In this document: one piece after another, positions 43,320 to 54,995 of the stretch | How the letters are laid out: each line of letters starts with the position of its first letter | How positions within the stretch are numbered: position 1 is the stretch's first letter | NCBI GenBank assembly: GCA_023548195.1 | Contig: JAJHZJ010000694.1 | Coordinates: 1,860,001 to 1,924,000, forward strand | Origin: Bettongia penicillata ogilbyi | Lineage: Eukaryota; Chordata; Mammalia; Diprotodontia; Potoroidae | Direction: 5' to 3' | DNA length: 64,000 bases | Translations under genes and position numbers: made by a program | The notes under the pieces: model-generated | Seen by the model: only the letters and a program-made list of their open reading frames with translations | Told to the model about the DNA's origin: nothing | The model's database searches: none

Positions 43320-45725
43320 TCTTTTCTCATAACCAGAATATTGTTGGATTCTAGTTTCTAATCCATTCTGAGATCTATATCCATTTAATGGGCAAGTTTA
43401 TGCCATTCGCATTCACAGTTATAATTACTGTGCATTTCCCTCTATTCTATTTTCTTCTGTTTATCCTCTCTCCCTCTCTCTCCCCCCTCCCCCATATCTC
43501 TCCTCAAAAATCTCTTTTGCTTCTGACCAGTATCTCCCTTAATCGGCCCTCCCATTTATTACCCTCCTCCTTTCTCTTATCCCTTTCCCCTCCTACTTTT
43601 CTGTTAGGGAAAACGGAGTTCTGTACCTGTCTGAGTGCGTATGTTAAACATTATATATATATTAACCTCTTTGAACCAATACTTAGGAGAGTGAGGTTCA
43701 ATCATTTCCCATCTTACCCTGATTCCCCTCTTCAATGTAAAAGCTAATCCTCACCCCCTTTATGTAGAAAATTTCCCATTCCACCTCTCCATTCTCCTAC
43801 CTCCTCATACATCTTTCTTTCTCATCCCTTCATTTTTTTTAGTTCATTTCAACATAATCAACTCATATACATGCTCTCTGCCTATGTACACTCCTAACTG
43901 CCATAACAATAAATTCTTAGGAGTTTCACGTATCATCTTCCCATGTAGCAATGTAAACAGTTTAACTTTTAAGTCCCTTATGATTTCTTTTTCATGTTTA
44001 GGTTTTTATGCTTCTTTTGAGTCTTGTATTTGAATGTCAGAGTTTGCATTGTGCTCTTGTCTTTTCATCAGGAATGTTTGAAAGTCTTTTTTCCCCTGAA
44101 GGATTATACTAATGTTTGCTGTGCAGATTATTGTTGGCTGCATTCCTAGCTTCTTTGCTTTGCAGAATATTATATTCTAAGGTCTCCATTCCTTTAAGGT
44201 GAAAGTTGCTAAATCTTGCATTATCTTGACTGTGGCTCATATTTAAATTTTTTCTTTCTGATTCCTCTCAATATTTTATCTTTGACTTGGGAGTCCTGGG
44301 ATTTGGCTGTAACATTCCTGGAAGTTTTCATTTTGTGATCTCTTTCAGTAGGTGATGCATGTGTTTTCACTATCTATTTTGCCCCCTGGACCCAAGACAT
44401 TGGGGCACTTTTCCTTTATAATTTTTTGCAGTTTGTTGTCTAGGTTGTCTTTTGATCATGGTTTTCTGACAGTCCAATAATCTCCAAATTCTCTCTCTTT
44501 GGTCTATTTTCCAGATCAATCGTTTTTCTTTTTTTCTTTTTCTTTCTTTGTGAGGCAATCAGGGTTAAGTGACTTGCCCAGGGTCACACAACTAGTTAAT
44601 GTCAAGTATCTGAGGCTGGATTTCAAGTCAAGTCCTCCTGACTCCAGGACAGGTGCTCTATCCTCACTGCCCCTCTGGTCAGTTGTTTTTCCAATGAGAT
44701 ATTTCACATTTTCTTCTATTTTCCATTCTTTTAACTTTTATTTATCTACATCTTATGGAGTCATTACATCCCCCTTGCCCAATTCTAATTTTTAAGGATT
44801 TATTTTTTTAGTGAGTTTTTGTACCTATTTTTCCATTAGTCAATTCTACTTATTAAGGAGTTCTTTCTTTTCTATTTGACCTAGTCTGCTTTTTTATGCT
44901 TTCTTTTCAAATGATTTAATATTTCCCCCAATGGCATGTAAAAACAATTCTAAACATTCATTTTTTTAAATTTTGAGTTCCAAATTCTCTTTGTTCCTCC
45001 ATTGAGAAAGCAATCGATTTGTTATAGATTATATATGTGCAGTCATGCAAAGTATATTTTTACTTTCATGAAGTTGTAAAACATGACCAAAAAAACATGC
45101 TTGATCTGCATTCAGACACCATCAGTTCATTCTCTGGAGATAGCATTTTTCATCATAAGCTGTTTGGAGTTGACATAGATCACTGTATTTCTGAGAATAA
45201 TTAAGTCATTCACAGTTGATCCTCATACAATATTGTTGTTATTGTATATAATGTTCTCCTAGTTCTGCTCACTTCACTTTGCATCAGTTCATGCAAATCT
45301 TTCCAGGTTTTTCTGAAAGCATCCTGCTTGTCATTTCTTGTAGCACACTAGTATTCCATCACAATCACATATTATAGCTTGTTCAGTCATCCCCAGATTG
45401 ATGTATATCCCCTAAATTTCCAATTCTTTGCCAACATTAAAAGACTCTCTTATGGTGTCTGAACTGAGAGCTCCTGATGCTGCTGCTCCTTCGATCAAGA
45501 CCACCTCCAAGTCCTACCACTAGTGCTGCCTCTGTTATACTATAGCCTGGCCTTCCACCTGGCTTCACAGACCTCCTTGCTGATCTCCAAAGTTGTCTTG
45601 TGGTGACCTTGTGTTGGGTCTACCTCTCCAAAATTTGATTCAAGATGTTATTTTGAAGTTATTTGGAAGAGCAGGTTGAGAAAGGTTGGCTGGGGTGCTG
45701 TATCTGCTCTACTATCTTGGCTCCT
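43320..45725 (-). mobile_element. Old L1/HAL1-type element in antisense, interrupted
   Basis: Read on the minus strand it has a 5' UTR-like start near 45725 (GAGCCAAGATAGTAGAG-type), decayed ORF1 (about 44940-44060) and a purine-rich inter-ORF part. A stretch near 43430-43330 resembles the start of L1 ORF2. It is interrupted by an antisense L1 3' end at 44945-45430 and a SINE at 44548-44680. The ORF1 part aligns with the young HAL1 at 59636-62569 by eye. Confidence 0.7.
44945..45430 (-). mobile_element. L1 3' end fragment, antisense, nested in an older element
   Basis: The reverse complement ends with GGAACTCAAAATTTAAAAA and contains the same block as the L1 3' end at 42940-43050 (GAAAAACCTGGAAAGAT, GAACTGATGCAAAGTGAAGTG). 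It separates the ORF1 part from the 5' UTR part of the older element. Confidence 0.75.
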
Positions 45726-45730
45726 TTCAA

Positions 45731-48687
45731 ATGAGTGCTATTTATAATAAAAATAGTAATAAAATGGTATATAAATATAAGCTATTATTGTTTCTCTGTC
45801 ATTATTTACTACACACAGGATGCCCCTGAAATCTTAGTCCAGTTTTAAGCTTTAATTCATTAAAACCAAAGGGAGCATTTGTTTTTATCTAGCTATATAA
45901 GAAAAAACAACTACCTTTCCTTGAATTGCTACTTACTGCCTAGAAGAACTTTCTTACCCTGACCATCTCTGACCCTCCTCATGCTGCCCCGGAGGTAGGA
46001 ACCCCTCTGTTCCCAGAAATGGTAGAGGAGTTGGAAGAACTATATAGCCAAGGAATATCAATTCCATTAGCCTTTGTACATGTAAGTATAAAAATAGTAG
46101 TGAGTGGGATTCCAAAGCCTTTGCAAGATGAGTAGAACATTTCCCTATCTTTAATTCTTACAGGTACCCAATTCACCATTAATATCAGTGGTAGGACCAT
46201 TAATATCAAATCCCATGTGCAGTAAATTATTTTTAGAAGACACAGCAAAGTATTAGTACTGGGGCAATGTGTCAAACTAAATAGTTGCATAAGCTTGAAA
46301 AAGTCACTCCATTTTCTTGGGTCCCATTTATTACATAAGTATACTTAAAGAGTTCATTCCATAGTCCTTTCTAGTCCTACCAGAGCAGGTGAGTAGATGG
46401 GAACAGAATAAGCTCTTAATAGCTGTGTGATCTTGGAGCTGAAAGCAATTTGGATGGGGTGACTTTGCCTTGAGGCACTGAATGTAGAGGGCACCCAATT
46501 TAGAGGGTTATGATGGCACTTGAGATCCTTTAACACCACAGAGAAAACAGAGCTTAGCATCTGCTTAGCAAGAATCATTAGTCAAAATAGAAGCTCCAGG
46601 AGAGTGGGCTGGAGTATGCGCTGCCTCCAGTGGTATTCTTGCATTTAATGTTTCAGGAATTTCTGTCTCTGCACCATAGCATAGTATTCTCTATCCCTAT
46701 CTCCCACCTCCCTACCTCTACCTGGTACAAAAGTTCCATATAAGAGCTCTGCCAAATCACTTTTGTCTTTAGACTTGTTTCCTAATGTATAAAATGAAGG
46801 ATGAGGATAGAGTGCAATTCTAACATTCTACAGTAACCATCACATACATGTAAATATGTGTATATGATATATATGCGACTCAAGGTCCCACAAGGAGTAT
46901 TAATGGCAGAGAACTAGAAACTGGGTTTCCTGACAGCTTGCTCAATATTCTTTCCACACCCCAGGCTTTCACCCCTATTCTTTAGACTTACTTCAGAGAA
47001 CAATTATTTATTCTTAGATCTGGTTAATGTTCAACTAAAAATTTTATTCAAAACATTTTTTTAAAAGGTTAAGTGTCAATGGAAAGCTGCATTTTGACAA
47101 GATCTATTAAGCTTAAGATAACACATCGTTTATTACTCAAGTCTCTGGGTTCACAGAAAGATATTATCCCAAATAATGAAATGCTGTCAAATTCCTCTAA
47201 TCCTTAGGGACCTTTGGCACATACTTAGGTATATTCCTGTTTTCCCATTTTTCTCATCTTATATTGTCAAGGAAGTGGGGCTAAGAAGAAAATGTAACCT
47301 TTGGAAGAAGAAATAGCACTTGATCAATCAACTGGCATATATAGCATAGGACCTTGTCTTTGCCTTCACATCTCATAGATAATCAATGAGGCAAGACATT
47401 AATCTTGAAACAACAGAAAAAAATACAAGAGAGTGTATAATTATTTGCTAAATTTTGTGGCAGCGAAGATAGAGGAAGGAGACACTGAAGAAGGTAGAAA
47501 AGCATGATTTAAAGTCAATAATCCTGAACCTAACCACTGACTCTGACACTAGGTGTATGAAATTGGGTCAGTCACATCATCTCTCTTGGCCTGTTTTCCT
47601 TTTCTATTTTGACAATTTTGCTAATTGAAAGGTGAAATCAACAGCAAATATGAGATCTACACATTGGAGAAATACTAAGAAAGCCAACCATGGAGAAAAG
47701 ACATTTTCCCAGGCTAAAGATGGTTATAGCAATCTGTATCCCTAAGGCTGATTTGCATGCAACTGTCAGGAGCAGTTTGGAATGATGCCTGGGAAAACTG
47801 GCCCCCCAAATGGTTTTGTGACTATTAGTCAAATGTACATTGACTAGTTATGTTTTAGTCAATAGAAATGAAGATTTTGCTAATCACCATTGACCTAGAA
47901 CTAAGAACTAGGAAAAGAAACCCTGTTTTCTCTAGAGAAAGTATTTAAGAAAATATTTCAAAGCTGATTAGAAGCATCCTCATTCCACATTGCTTGTACT
48001 TCAGCTGTCATCATCATCTCCCTCTGCAGAGGGCTCTGGTTGGAGAACCTGACCTTACCTTGCCTGGATCTGGCTCCATGTCACCTCCTAGACATCAGCA
48101 TACTGTTACTGTGCTCATCCTTGCCACCCTTTTCCCCTACTCACCTTTATGTTTTATATCCTCCAATTGGAATGTAAGCTTTTTGAAGATAGAGATTGTC
48201 ATTTTGTTTATATTTGTATCCTGAAATGCTTCGCACAGGGTCTGGCACATAGTAAGAGCTTAATAAATGTTTTATCTAGCTGTACAGACCTTTCTTAAAC
48301 TTCTCTGACCTGCCCCATGCTGTCTGGGAGTTAGGAACTCCTCTGTGCCCAGAAAAGGGAGAGGAACTGGAAAAGTCCTGCATATCCCCACCTAAGCATC
48401 TCTGCCCTTTCTGAAAGTGAAGATAAGCAACCCAACTTTGGTACAGGAACACAGCATGAACAGAGAAGCAACCTCACTTAGCAAGGGCTCTGGAAAGTGG
48501 CGGCCAAGATCTACAATATCTGCACCAGAACACCTAAAAGAAATATAGTACTTTACGTTGAAAAAGACCTTAAGTTTGCTAAGTGGGCCTGGGAAGGGAT
48601 GAAGCTTGTGAATTATTGTAAATTTCAAGGCAGAAAAAAAGTCAAAGAAAGTTATGTGGAAAAGCAAACACTTATATTGAGTTTATG

Positions 48688-48724
<37 letters not shown>

Positions 48725-49224
48725 AGAATATATGTTCAAGGGGAAAAATAATGGTAGGAGATCTAATATCTTGCCTTAAAAAAAAAAGATGGCTTTTTTA
48801 CTTCTTCATATGCTTGGTTTATTATCTTGTTACTTTATAGTAACAAGAAATTATAAGATCCAGGAATTAGTTACTCTTGATTTGGTGCTGCTTTTTATAA
48901 CTTTAGACCCTGGGGATGAAGTTATTGAAACAAATTTCCTCGAAGAGATACATACTCTCCTTCCAAGCTGGTGGTAAGTTAGTCATTCATTTAATCATTT
49001 ATTATAATTACTGAGCAGCCACCAGGTACAACGGTATTTACTTTACTAGGTATTTTGCAGTATATAAAAGGGTTCTTACCCTTGAGGAAGGTACACTGTA
49101 GTATAGGAGGTTATGTGTGTCCATAAATACCTATGGGGTATATGGATGTTGGGGGAAGGCTGGTACTTCTGGTGTGAACACTGCTATCTCTTTTCAGGGC
49201 TGCTTCCTACCTTTTGAGCAGCGG
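45731..49224. other. Intergenic DNA
   Basis: No gene found. Two related 70-nt segments lie at 45970-46045 and 48305-48378 (shared TCTGTxCCCAGAAA and GAGGTxGGAA-like stretches), probably parts of one unnamed repeat. Confidence 0.5.
48689..48722. repeat. (TG)n microsatellite
   Basis: About 16 TG units in intergenic DNA. Confidence 0.95.
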
Positions 49225-49905
49225 ATAGGTGGCACAGTGGCTACAGCTCTGGCCTCAGGTACTTATTAGTTGTGTGTCCCTGAGCAAGTCACTTAACCCA
49301 GTTTGCCCCAGTTTCCTCATCTGTAAAATAAGCAGAAGGAAATGGTAAGCCACTGTATTGATAATGCATTTTTGCTCATTGTTAATGTAATTTTGCTTCT
49401 TAATTAATAGATTTTCCATCCATTCATAGGCCTCTATGACCTGCTTAAGTCACATGGGTCTAAGTCACATGGAACAGAAAAGGGTAGAGCAGGAGGGGTG
49501 GAGTAGGAAGAAGCAGAGCTAGAGCAGAGCTGAGAGGAAGTTAGTCAGAGAGCATTCAGAGATGGGAAAGGTAGCTAGTGGAAGTGAGAGAGCCTGCTTG
49601 TGATTTGTTCCATGGAGCTGGATTGTGGGAAGTCTAACAGAGGGAAGACTTGGGGCTTGTGTTGTCCTCTGCAATTTTGTTGTGTATAGATTATGATGGA
49701 TTTGGCCTTCTGGTGTATGGATAAAAGTTTTGGTTCTGTCTTCCATGTAGAGAGTCTGTTGCATTTTGCAATTCAGAATTGCACCAGCATATTCATGACT
49801 GCCATAGGTGCTATGAACAGTAAATTGGTGCTACAGCCATTCTAATATCTTTGCCAAAAAAATCCCCAAATGGGGTCATGAAGAGTTGGAAATGACTGGA
49901 CAGCA
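49225..49905 (+). mobile_element. tRNA-derived SINE split by a solo LTR
   Basis: The head (GGTGGCACAGTGGCTACAGC) through GGAAATGGTAAGCCAC is at 49225-49353. The tail (ATATCTTTGCC to GAAGAGTTGGAAATGACTGG) is at 49836-49905. Confidence 0.83.
49354..49835 (+). mobile_element. Solo LTR of an endogenous retrovirus (482 bp) inside a SINE
   Basis: Begins TGTATTG, ends GCTACA, and is flanked by GCCAC (49349-49353) and GCCAT (49836-49840), a 5-bp target duplication with one substitution. It splits a tRNA-derived SINE whose 5' part ends at 49353 and whose 3' part resumes at 49836. A weak AATAAA-like GATAAAAG lies near 49720. There is no internal viral sequence. Orientation is tentative. Confidence 0.72.
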
Positions 49906-52016
49906 ACAATAAATTCTACCTTTGGTGTCCATCTGATTCACCCAACTCACACCTGTGTCTCCAAAAAGCTGCAGCTTTTTGCACAGTGACCACGCTCCAG
50001 TAAGCCATTTGAGCAGATCAGTAAAACCAGGTTTAGGGTAACCAAGGGATCTCAAACCTGTTGGTGAGTTAGGGGAAATGTCTATCCCAAGTATGTGAAG
50101 ATTTCCTTCAGTGGAATGGTCTGATGAGAACAGTTTGTTCCAAGGTCCATGAAGGTAGCCAAAGCAGGCACTGTGGAGTGCTTACAGGTTGGTTAGACAT
50201 TGAAGATACCAAGGTCATCCACTACATCCCAAGTCACTGCCAGTCATCTTGACTTCTGTCTTGCTGCTGGACTTTGATACCTCTGGAAGAGAGAGGTCAA
50301 TGACTTTGCACAACTCTGCCTCACTTAAATCCAATTTATGCCCAAGTCAAAAGTCATAACCCATACCATTTTATTATTTTTACCTACCTCAGTAGACAAA
50401 TGATAAGCAGTAGTGGGGAATACACTGGTTGCTGCAGACACAGCCTACTATATAGCTAACCCAGGCGATAGGGTCATCTTCTCACCGGAATGAAGCAGCA
50501 GTGAAATTCAGCAGCATCCAGGGTCTCTGAGCAGCCTTTTCAAAGGACTGCACTGCTCACCTCCTAGCATAAGGAAAGGGATTGTCTGTTCCGTCTAACC
50601 TAACCATGGCCTACTTACAGCTGTAAGTGACAATCCCACCCTTTGGTCAAAACACAAAAAAACATACACAAACTTTTGCCAAGATGAATCTGCTCACCAT
50701 TGGTAAATGGAACCTTTTGCACACTTATGGACAACATGAAATCTAATAGACCTGAAAAAATAAACAGCTCTTGATGCAAAAGAACTCAGAAAGAACACAG
50801 CAGGCCCTAAATGAAACAAAGCTGGCAAATGAGACCAACTTACCAAAGTTGGAGCTGGATAGACAGTTTTTTAGAGTGGCTGCAGTTGTGGGAAGCACCA
50901 TGTTGGCATAAGTTTCACAAGCAAAATTATTCTAGTCAATAAGTTGTATGCTTCCCCAAAAGATTGAATGACAGGCTCATGACAATGTGATTTCCACTTG
51001 CAGGAATGCACCATGCCACCATCGTCAGTGTATAGGTTCCCACCATAACAAACCCTGATGAGGTCAAAGAAAAATTTTATGAAGATCTGGAGACCTTCAT
51101 CACCAATGTGCTGAAAGAGGGCAAGCTTATAATTCTGAGTGACTTTAATACCACAATAAACACAGACTATCAGACTTGGAAACAAAGAAGTAGGAAACAG
51201 CAGACTTGTGCATCTCATGACCTCATCACAACTTTCATTTACCTAAATACAATAAAATTTCATGGATGTAACTTCTAAGCCTTTAATAGATTGCCATTGC
51301 AAGGAGAAGAGACAGACAGGAAGTGGAAGTGATGAAGGTGATACGTGCAGAGTGCTAGACCAATCATAGACTTATCCTCTCCAAGTTAAACATTTGCAAT
51401 CAACAAAAGCAGCAACACTAAGGCAAAAAGACTACAAGAAGATTTAATGTCAATAGATTAGAGCACTTCTTGGAGCATGAACATTTGTTGTTAAAGGGAA
51501 AGCTGAAGCAATACATGGTTGGCAACAGTGGAGCAGGAAAGCAGCGGGCAACTTTCAGAGATTTGGTGTATAGCACTGCATTTACTCATCTGGGGCAGAT
51601 TACTTGCAAACATCAATACTGGTTTGGTGAAAGTGATGAAGAAATTCAGAAGCTGCCAAGAAAAAATGAAAACTCTATAGGACCTACTAGCAGGATAGCT
51701 TATTCTTTTGGGTTATGTGGCAAGAGGAAATTTCCCCCCAAGACTTCAAGGATGCTTCCATTGTCCATCTCTGTAAAGTAAGGGAAATAGTTTGCCCTAT
51801 GACAATCATGGGGGATGGAGGGGGTTTCTCTCTTAGTCACTGCCAGAAAGATTCTTGCCAGAGTCTTCTTTAATAGGCTGATATTTCATGGTCATCCACC
51901 TGTGGGACAGTGTGGCTTCACAAAGGGTCAAAGAATGGTAAATATGGTGTTTGCTGCCCAACAACTCCAGGAAAAATGCCAGGAGCAGAACAGAGGTCTA
52001 CACACAAGGTTTATAG
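49905..52016 (+). mobile_element. RTE-type LINE remnant (BovB-like), degenerate
   Basis: Two coding regions are recognisable in broken frames. An endonuclease stretch near 51000-51240 contains ILSDFNTT and later ASHDLITT. A reverse transcriptase stretch near 51815-52016 contains ISLLV-like, KILARVFFNRL, QCGFTKGQR and MVFAAQQLQEKCQEQN, typical of RTE elements. Multiple stops and frameshifts make it inactive. It ends abruptly at 52016, where duplication unit B begins. Confidence 0.83.
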
Positions 52017-53469
52017 AGTTCTAGACCTGGATTCAGGAATTTTTGAGTTCAAAACCTGTCTCTGACACTTAGCTGTATGATCCTGGGTAAGTCACTAAGC
52101 CTCTCTCAGCCTCAGTTTCCTCATTTGTAAAGTAGGAATAACAAGAGCAAATACTATCTGGAGTCACTGTGAGGATTAAGTGAGATCACATATGTATATA
52201 AAGTGCTTTGCCAATCTGACAGGGCTAGGTAAATTGTAGCTATCATTATTGTTATTAATATCTCTGGGTCTCAGTTTCCTTATCTATAAAACAGGGATAA
52301 TTATATTTGTGGATCTACCTAACTGAGTTGTTACAAGAATGATTTCTCAGTGAGAAAATGTATGAAAAATGCTTTTAGGGAAATTCAGTTCTACCTTTAT
52401 CAAGCACATCTATCGTGTGGGCAGAAAGAGATGAAACGCTCCGATATGATAGACATTTTGTAATCATGGGCAGATCTGGCAGAACTGGCAATGTGATTCT
52501 GTTTTCCAGAATTTATTATAAGGCATAAGAGGCTGCATGGCATAGAGGCCAATGAGTTGTTTTTGGAGCCAGGAAGCCCTGGGTTCAAGAGCTGCTTCAG
52601 ACTCATTCTGGCTGTGTCGCTTCGTGATCAGTTCAATCTCTAACACTTGAAGTTTCAGAGAAGGTGCCAACCTAGATTGGTAGAGGAGGTTCCTCACTGG
52701 GAGCTCCCCATACTAAAGAAATCATAATCCATATCCCCCATTATAAGACACCATTTTCAAGGAAAGTCATTCCAGAGTAATTTATAAATAGTCCTTTATT
52801 AATATCTATCATCTAACATTTAATTACCCTTGTATGTCAGAGACTGAGGTTAAGGGAGATGGCCCTGAAAGACTTGAGCAAATAAATATAATGAAGGCAA
52901 CCATGCAGCTCCCTGCAGCCATGAAAGGGGTATTTCATGGATGCAGATGTTGCCACAGTGTCACATAATTGATGGAAAGCTATTAGTGATGTTAGAAATC
53001 CTCTAGTCCAAATCTCTCCTTTTACAGTTTAAGAAACTGAGGCTCAGAGATTAAATGACTTCTCCTACCATGGCAGGTAGGTGGATAGGACACCTGTCCG
53101 AGATTCAAGAAGACCTAAGTTCAAATCCCACCTAAGACACTTTTTAGCTGTGTGAACCTGGGCAAGTGTCTTAATCTCAGTTTCCTCATCTGTAAAATGA
53201 AGATAATAATAGCATCCACCTCCCAGGGGTGTTGTAAGGACCAAAAGAGATAACGTTCATACAGTCCTTAGCACAATGCCTGGCACATAGTAGGTGCTAT
53301 CTAAATGTTAGCTCTTATTGTTGTTCTCCAAGGTCCCACAGAAAGATTCAGATAGGGGATTTGAACCCAATTTCTCGAATTTAGATCCAGTATTCATTCT
53401 ACTACTCTACATGAAGCCCCAAAGTTCATGTTTCTTGTTGATTTTTTTCAGTTTTACTCTGCTAATAAT

Positions 53470-53710
53470 GTTGTTTGTTCAGTAGTCTCTAACTGTTTAT
53501 GACCCCCTTTGGGGATTTCTAGGTAAAGATATATTTTTGCCATTTGGTAAAGAAAAGGTTTGCCATTTCCTTTTCTAGCTCATGTTATTGATGAGGAATT
53601 GAGGCAATCGGGATCACAGAGCCAGTAAGTATCTGAGGCTACATCTGAACTCTAACCTTATTTGACTAATCTTCCTGACTCCAAGCCTAGCACCATATGT
53701 GCTACATCAC
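53470..53710 (-). mobile_element. tRNA-derived SINE, antisense, copy B only
   Basis: TTCAGTAGTCTCTAACTG, GGTTTGCCATTTCCTTTTCT and CCTGACTCCAAGCCTAGCAC read as the reverse complement of the SINE. No counterpart was seen in unit A. Confidence 0.78.
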
Positions 53711-53760
53711 TTACATGGTCCTAATGATGCCACTTATACATTGGTAGAGATTGATTACTC

Positions 53761-53834
53761 AAGGAGGGAGGGAGAGCAAAACACAGAGAGAGAAATAGAG
53801 AGAAAGACAGAGATAAGGAGAGAGACCAAAGAGG

Positions 53835-53866
<32 letters not shown>

Positions 53867-53938
53867 AAGAGAGGAGAGAGACAGAGAGAAAGAAAGAGAG
53901 AAGGAAAGAGACCAGAGAGAGAGAGAGAGAGAGAGATC
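53761..53938. repeat. GA-rich low-complexity tract
   Basis: A purine-only strand of GAGA/GAAA/GACA units in copy B, absent from unit A. Confidence 0.92.
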
Positions 53939-54484
53939 ACACAAAGTGGGGACACTAAGAGGGTTTAGGAAAAGCTTCAAGTAGAAGACTGTTCTGGAGC
54001 AGGGCTTTGAAGGACGTTAGGGATTATGTCTATGGAGTAGACAGTAGGACATAGCTAGTCTTAACTATATGTTCCAGCACATAGTGCTTAAAGAATGGTG
54101 ATTGATTGATGGATTGATAAAAATGATGTCTCCTTTGCAAAGATTATAAGCTTTTAGAGGCAGAGATAGCTTCACTTTCCCCTTTCATGTCCCCAGTGCC
54201 TAGCACAGACTTGCTGTTTTCATGAATGGCTGTGGATTAATTAATTGGTTCAAACCTTGGCTCATATTCTCCCATTTCCTCCTTCCCAATTTCTCTCTGT
54301 TGTTGTTGAAGTTTTAAGGATAAGCAGAGGTTATTCCTACAAGTTTCTTTCTATTCTTTTTCTCTAGAAAATCCATCTCCTGAAAAGGTACTGAGTGAGG
54401 AATACCTATTGGTTGTCCTTATGACGTGTCTGGGGAGCACAAAAAGAAGGTTTTAAAAAATTCCAAATTTTTTATCACAGTCTT

Positions 54485-54680
54485 TTCAGTTGTATCCAGA
54501 TCTTCCATCACCCCATTTGTGGTTGTCATGGCAAAAATGGTGTGCCATTTCCAACCCATTTTACTGAGGAGGAAACTGACTTACCCAGGATCACCCAGCT
54601 AGTAAATATCTGCGCTAGATTTGAACTCAGGACCCCATACTCAGCATTCAATCCACTATGCCAACTACCTGCCTCTTTTT
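54485..54680 (-). mobile_element. tRNA-derived SINE, antisense, copy B only
   Basis: CAGATCTTCCATCACCCC, GTGCCATTTCCAACCCATTT and TTGAACTCAGGACC followed by ATCCACTATGCC. It interrupts the block aligned with 12230-12360. Confidence 0.78.
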
Positions 54681-54769
54681 TAAAATAGATTTCATTTTTT
54701 ATTAATCATTAAGTCTTGAGATCTAAGAAGTGCCTGAGACCCAGATGATGCTTCTCTCTACTGCCCCGT

Positions 54770-54995
54770 TGGAGAGGATTTGAATTAGGGTCTCCTATCT
54801 CCAGAAGTTATATTTTTTCCATTGTACCAACACTGCTTCATCTTTTCTTCATCTCCTCTCTATTCACTATCTACTGGGAGAAGTTGCAAGTTACAGACTG
54901 ACCTAAAGAGAGGGGGCTAAGGAAAAGTGGGGATTACTCTCCAGATGCTTTTGAACTATGCCAAAGAGTCCACTTCAGATTATTTCCCTACCCCA
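54770..54995 (+). repeat. Internal duplicate within copy B (matches 56550-56780)
   Basis: Both stretches match unit A 14457-14870 and share GATTTGAATTAGG, GAGGGGGCTAAGG or AAAGGGCTAAGG, and TTCAGATTATTTCCCTACCC. The first copy lies out of order, before the block matching 12690. Confidence 0.8.

Noticed and set aside
42430..43430. L1 5' inversion (twin priming)
   Set aside because: The sense 3' part lies left of the antisense 5' part, the opposite of the order expected from twin priming; two independent elements fit better.
40196..49224. Exons of the neighbour SEL1L3, or of ANAPC4 upstream of SLC34A2
   Set aside because: No splice-flanked conserved coding segment was found; the neighbours probably lie outside the window.
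51470..51781. 103-codon frame
   Set aside because: It lies within the decayed RTE LINE; no separate gene is indicated.
53699..53968. Arg/Glu-rich 89-codon frame
   Set aside because: Translation of a GA-rich low-complexity tract.
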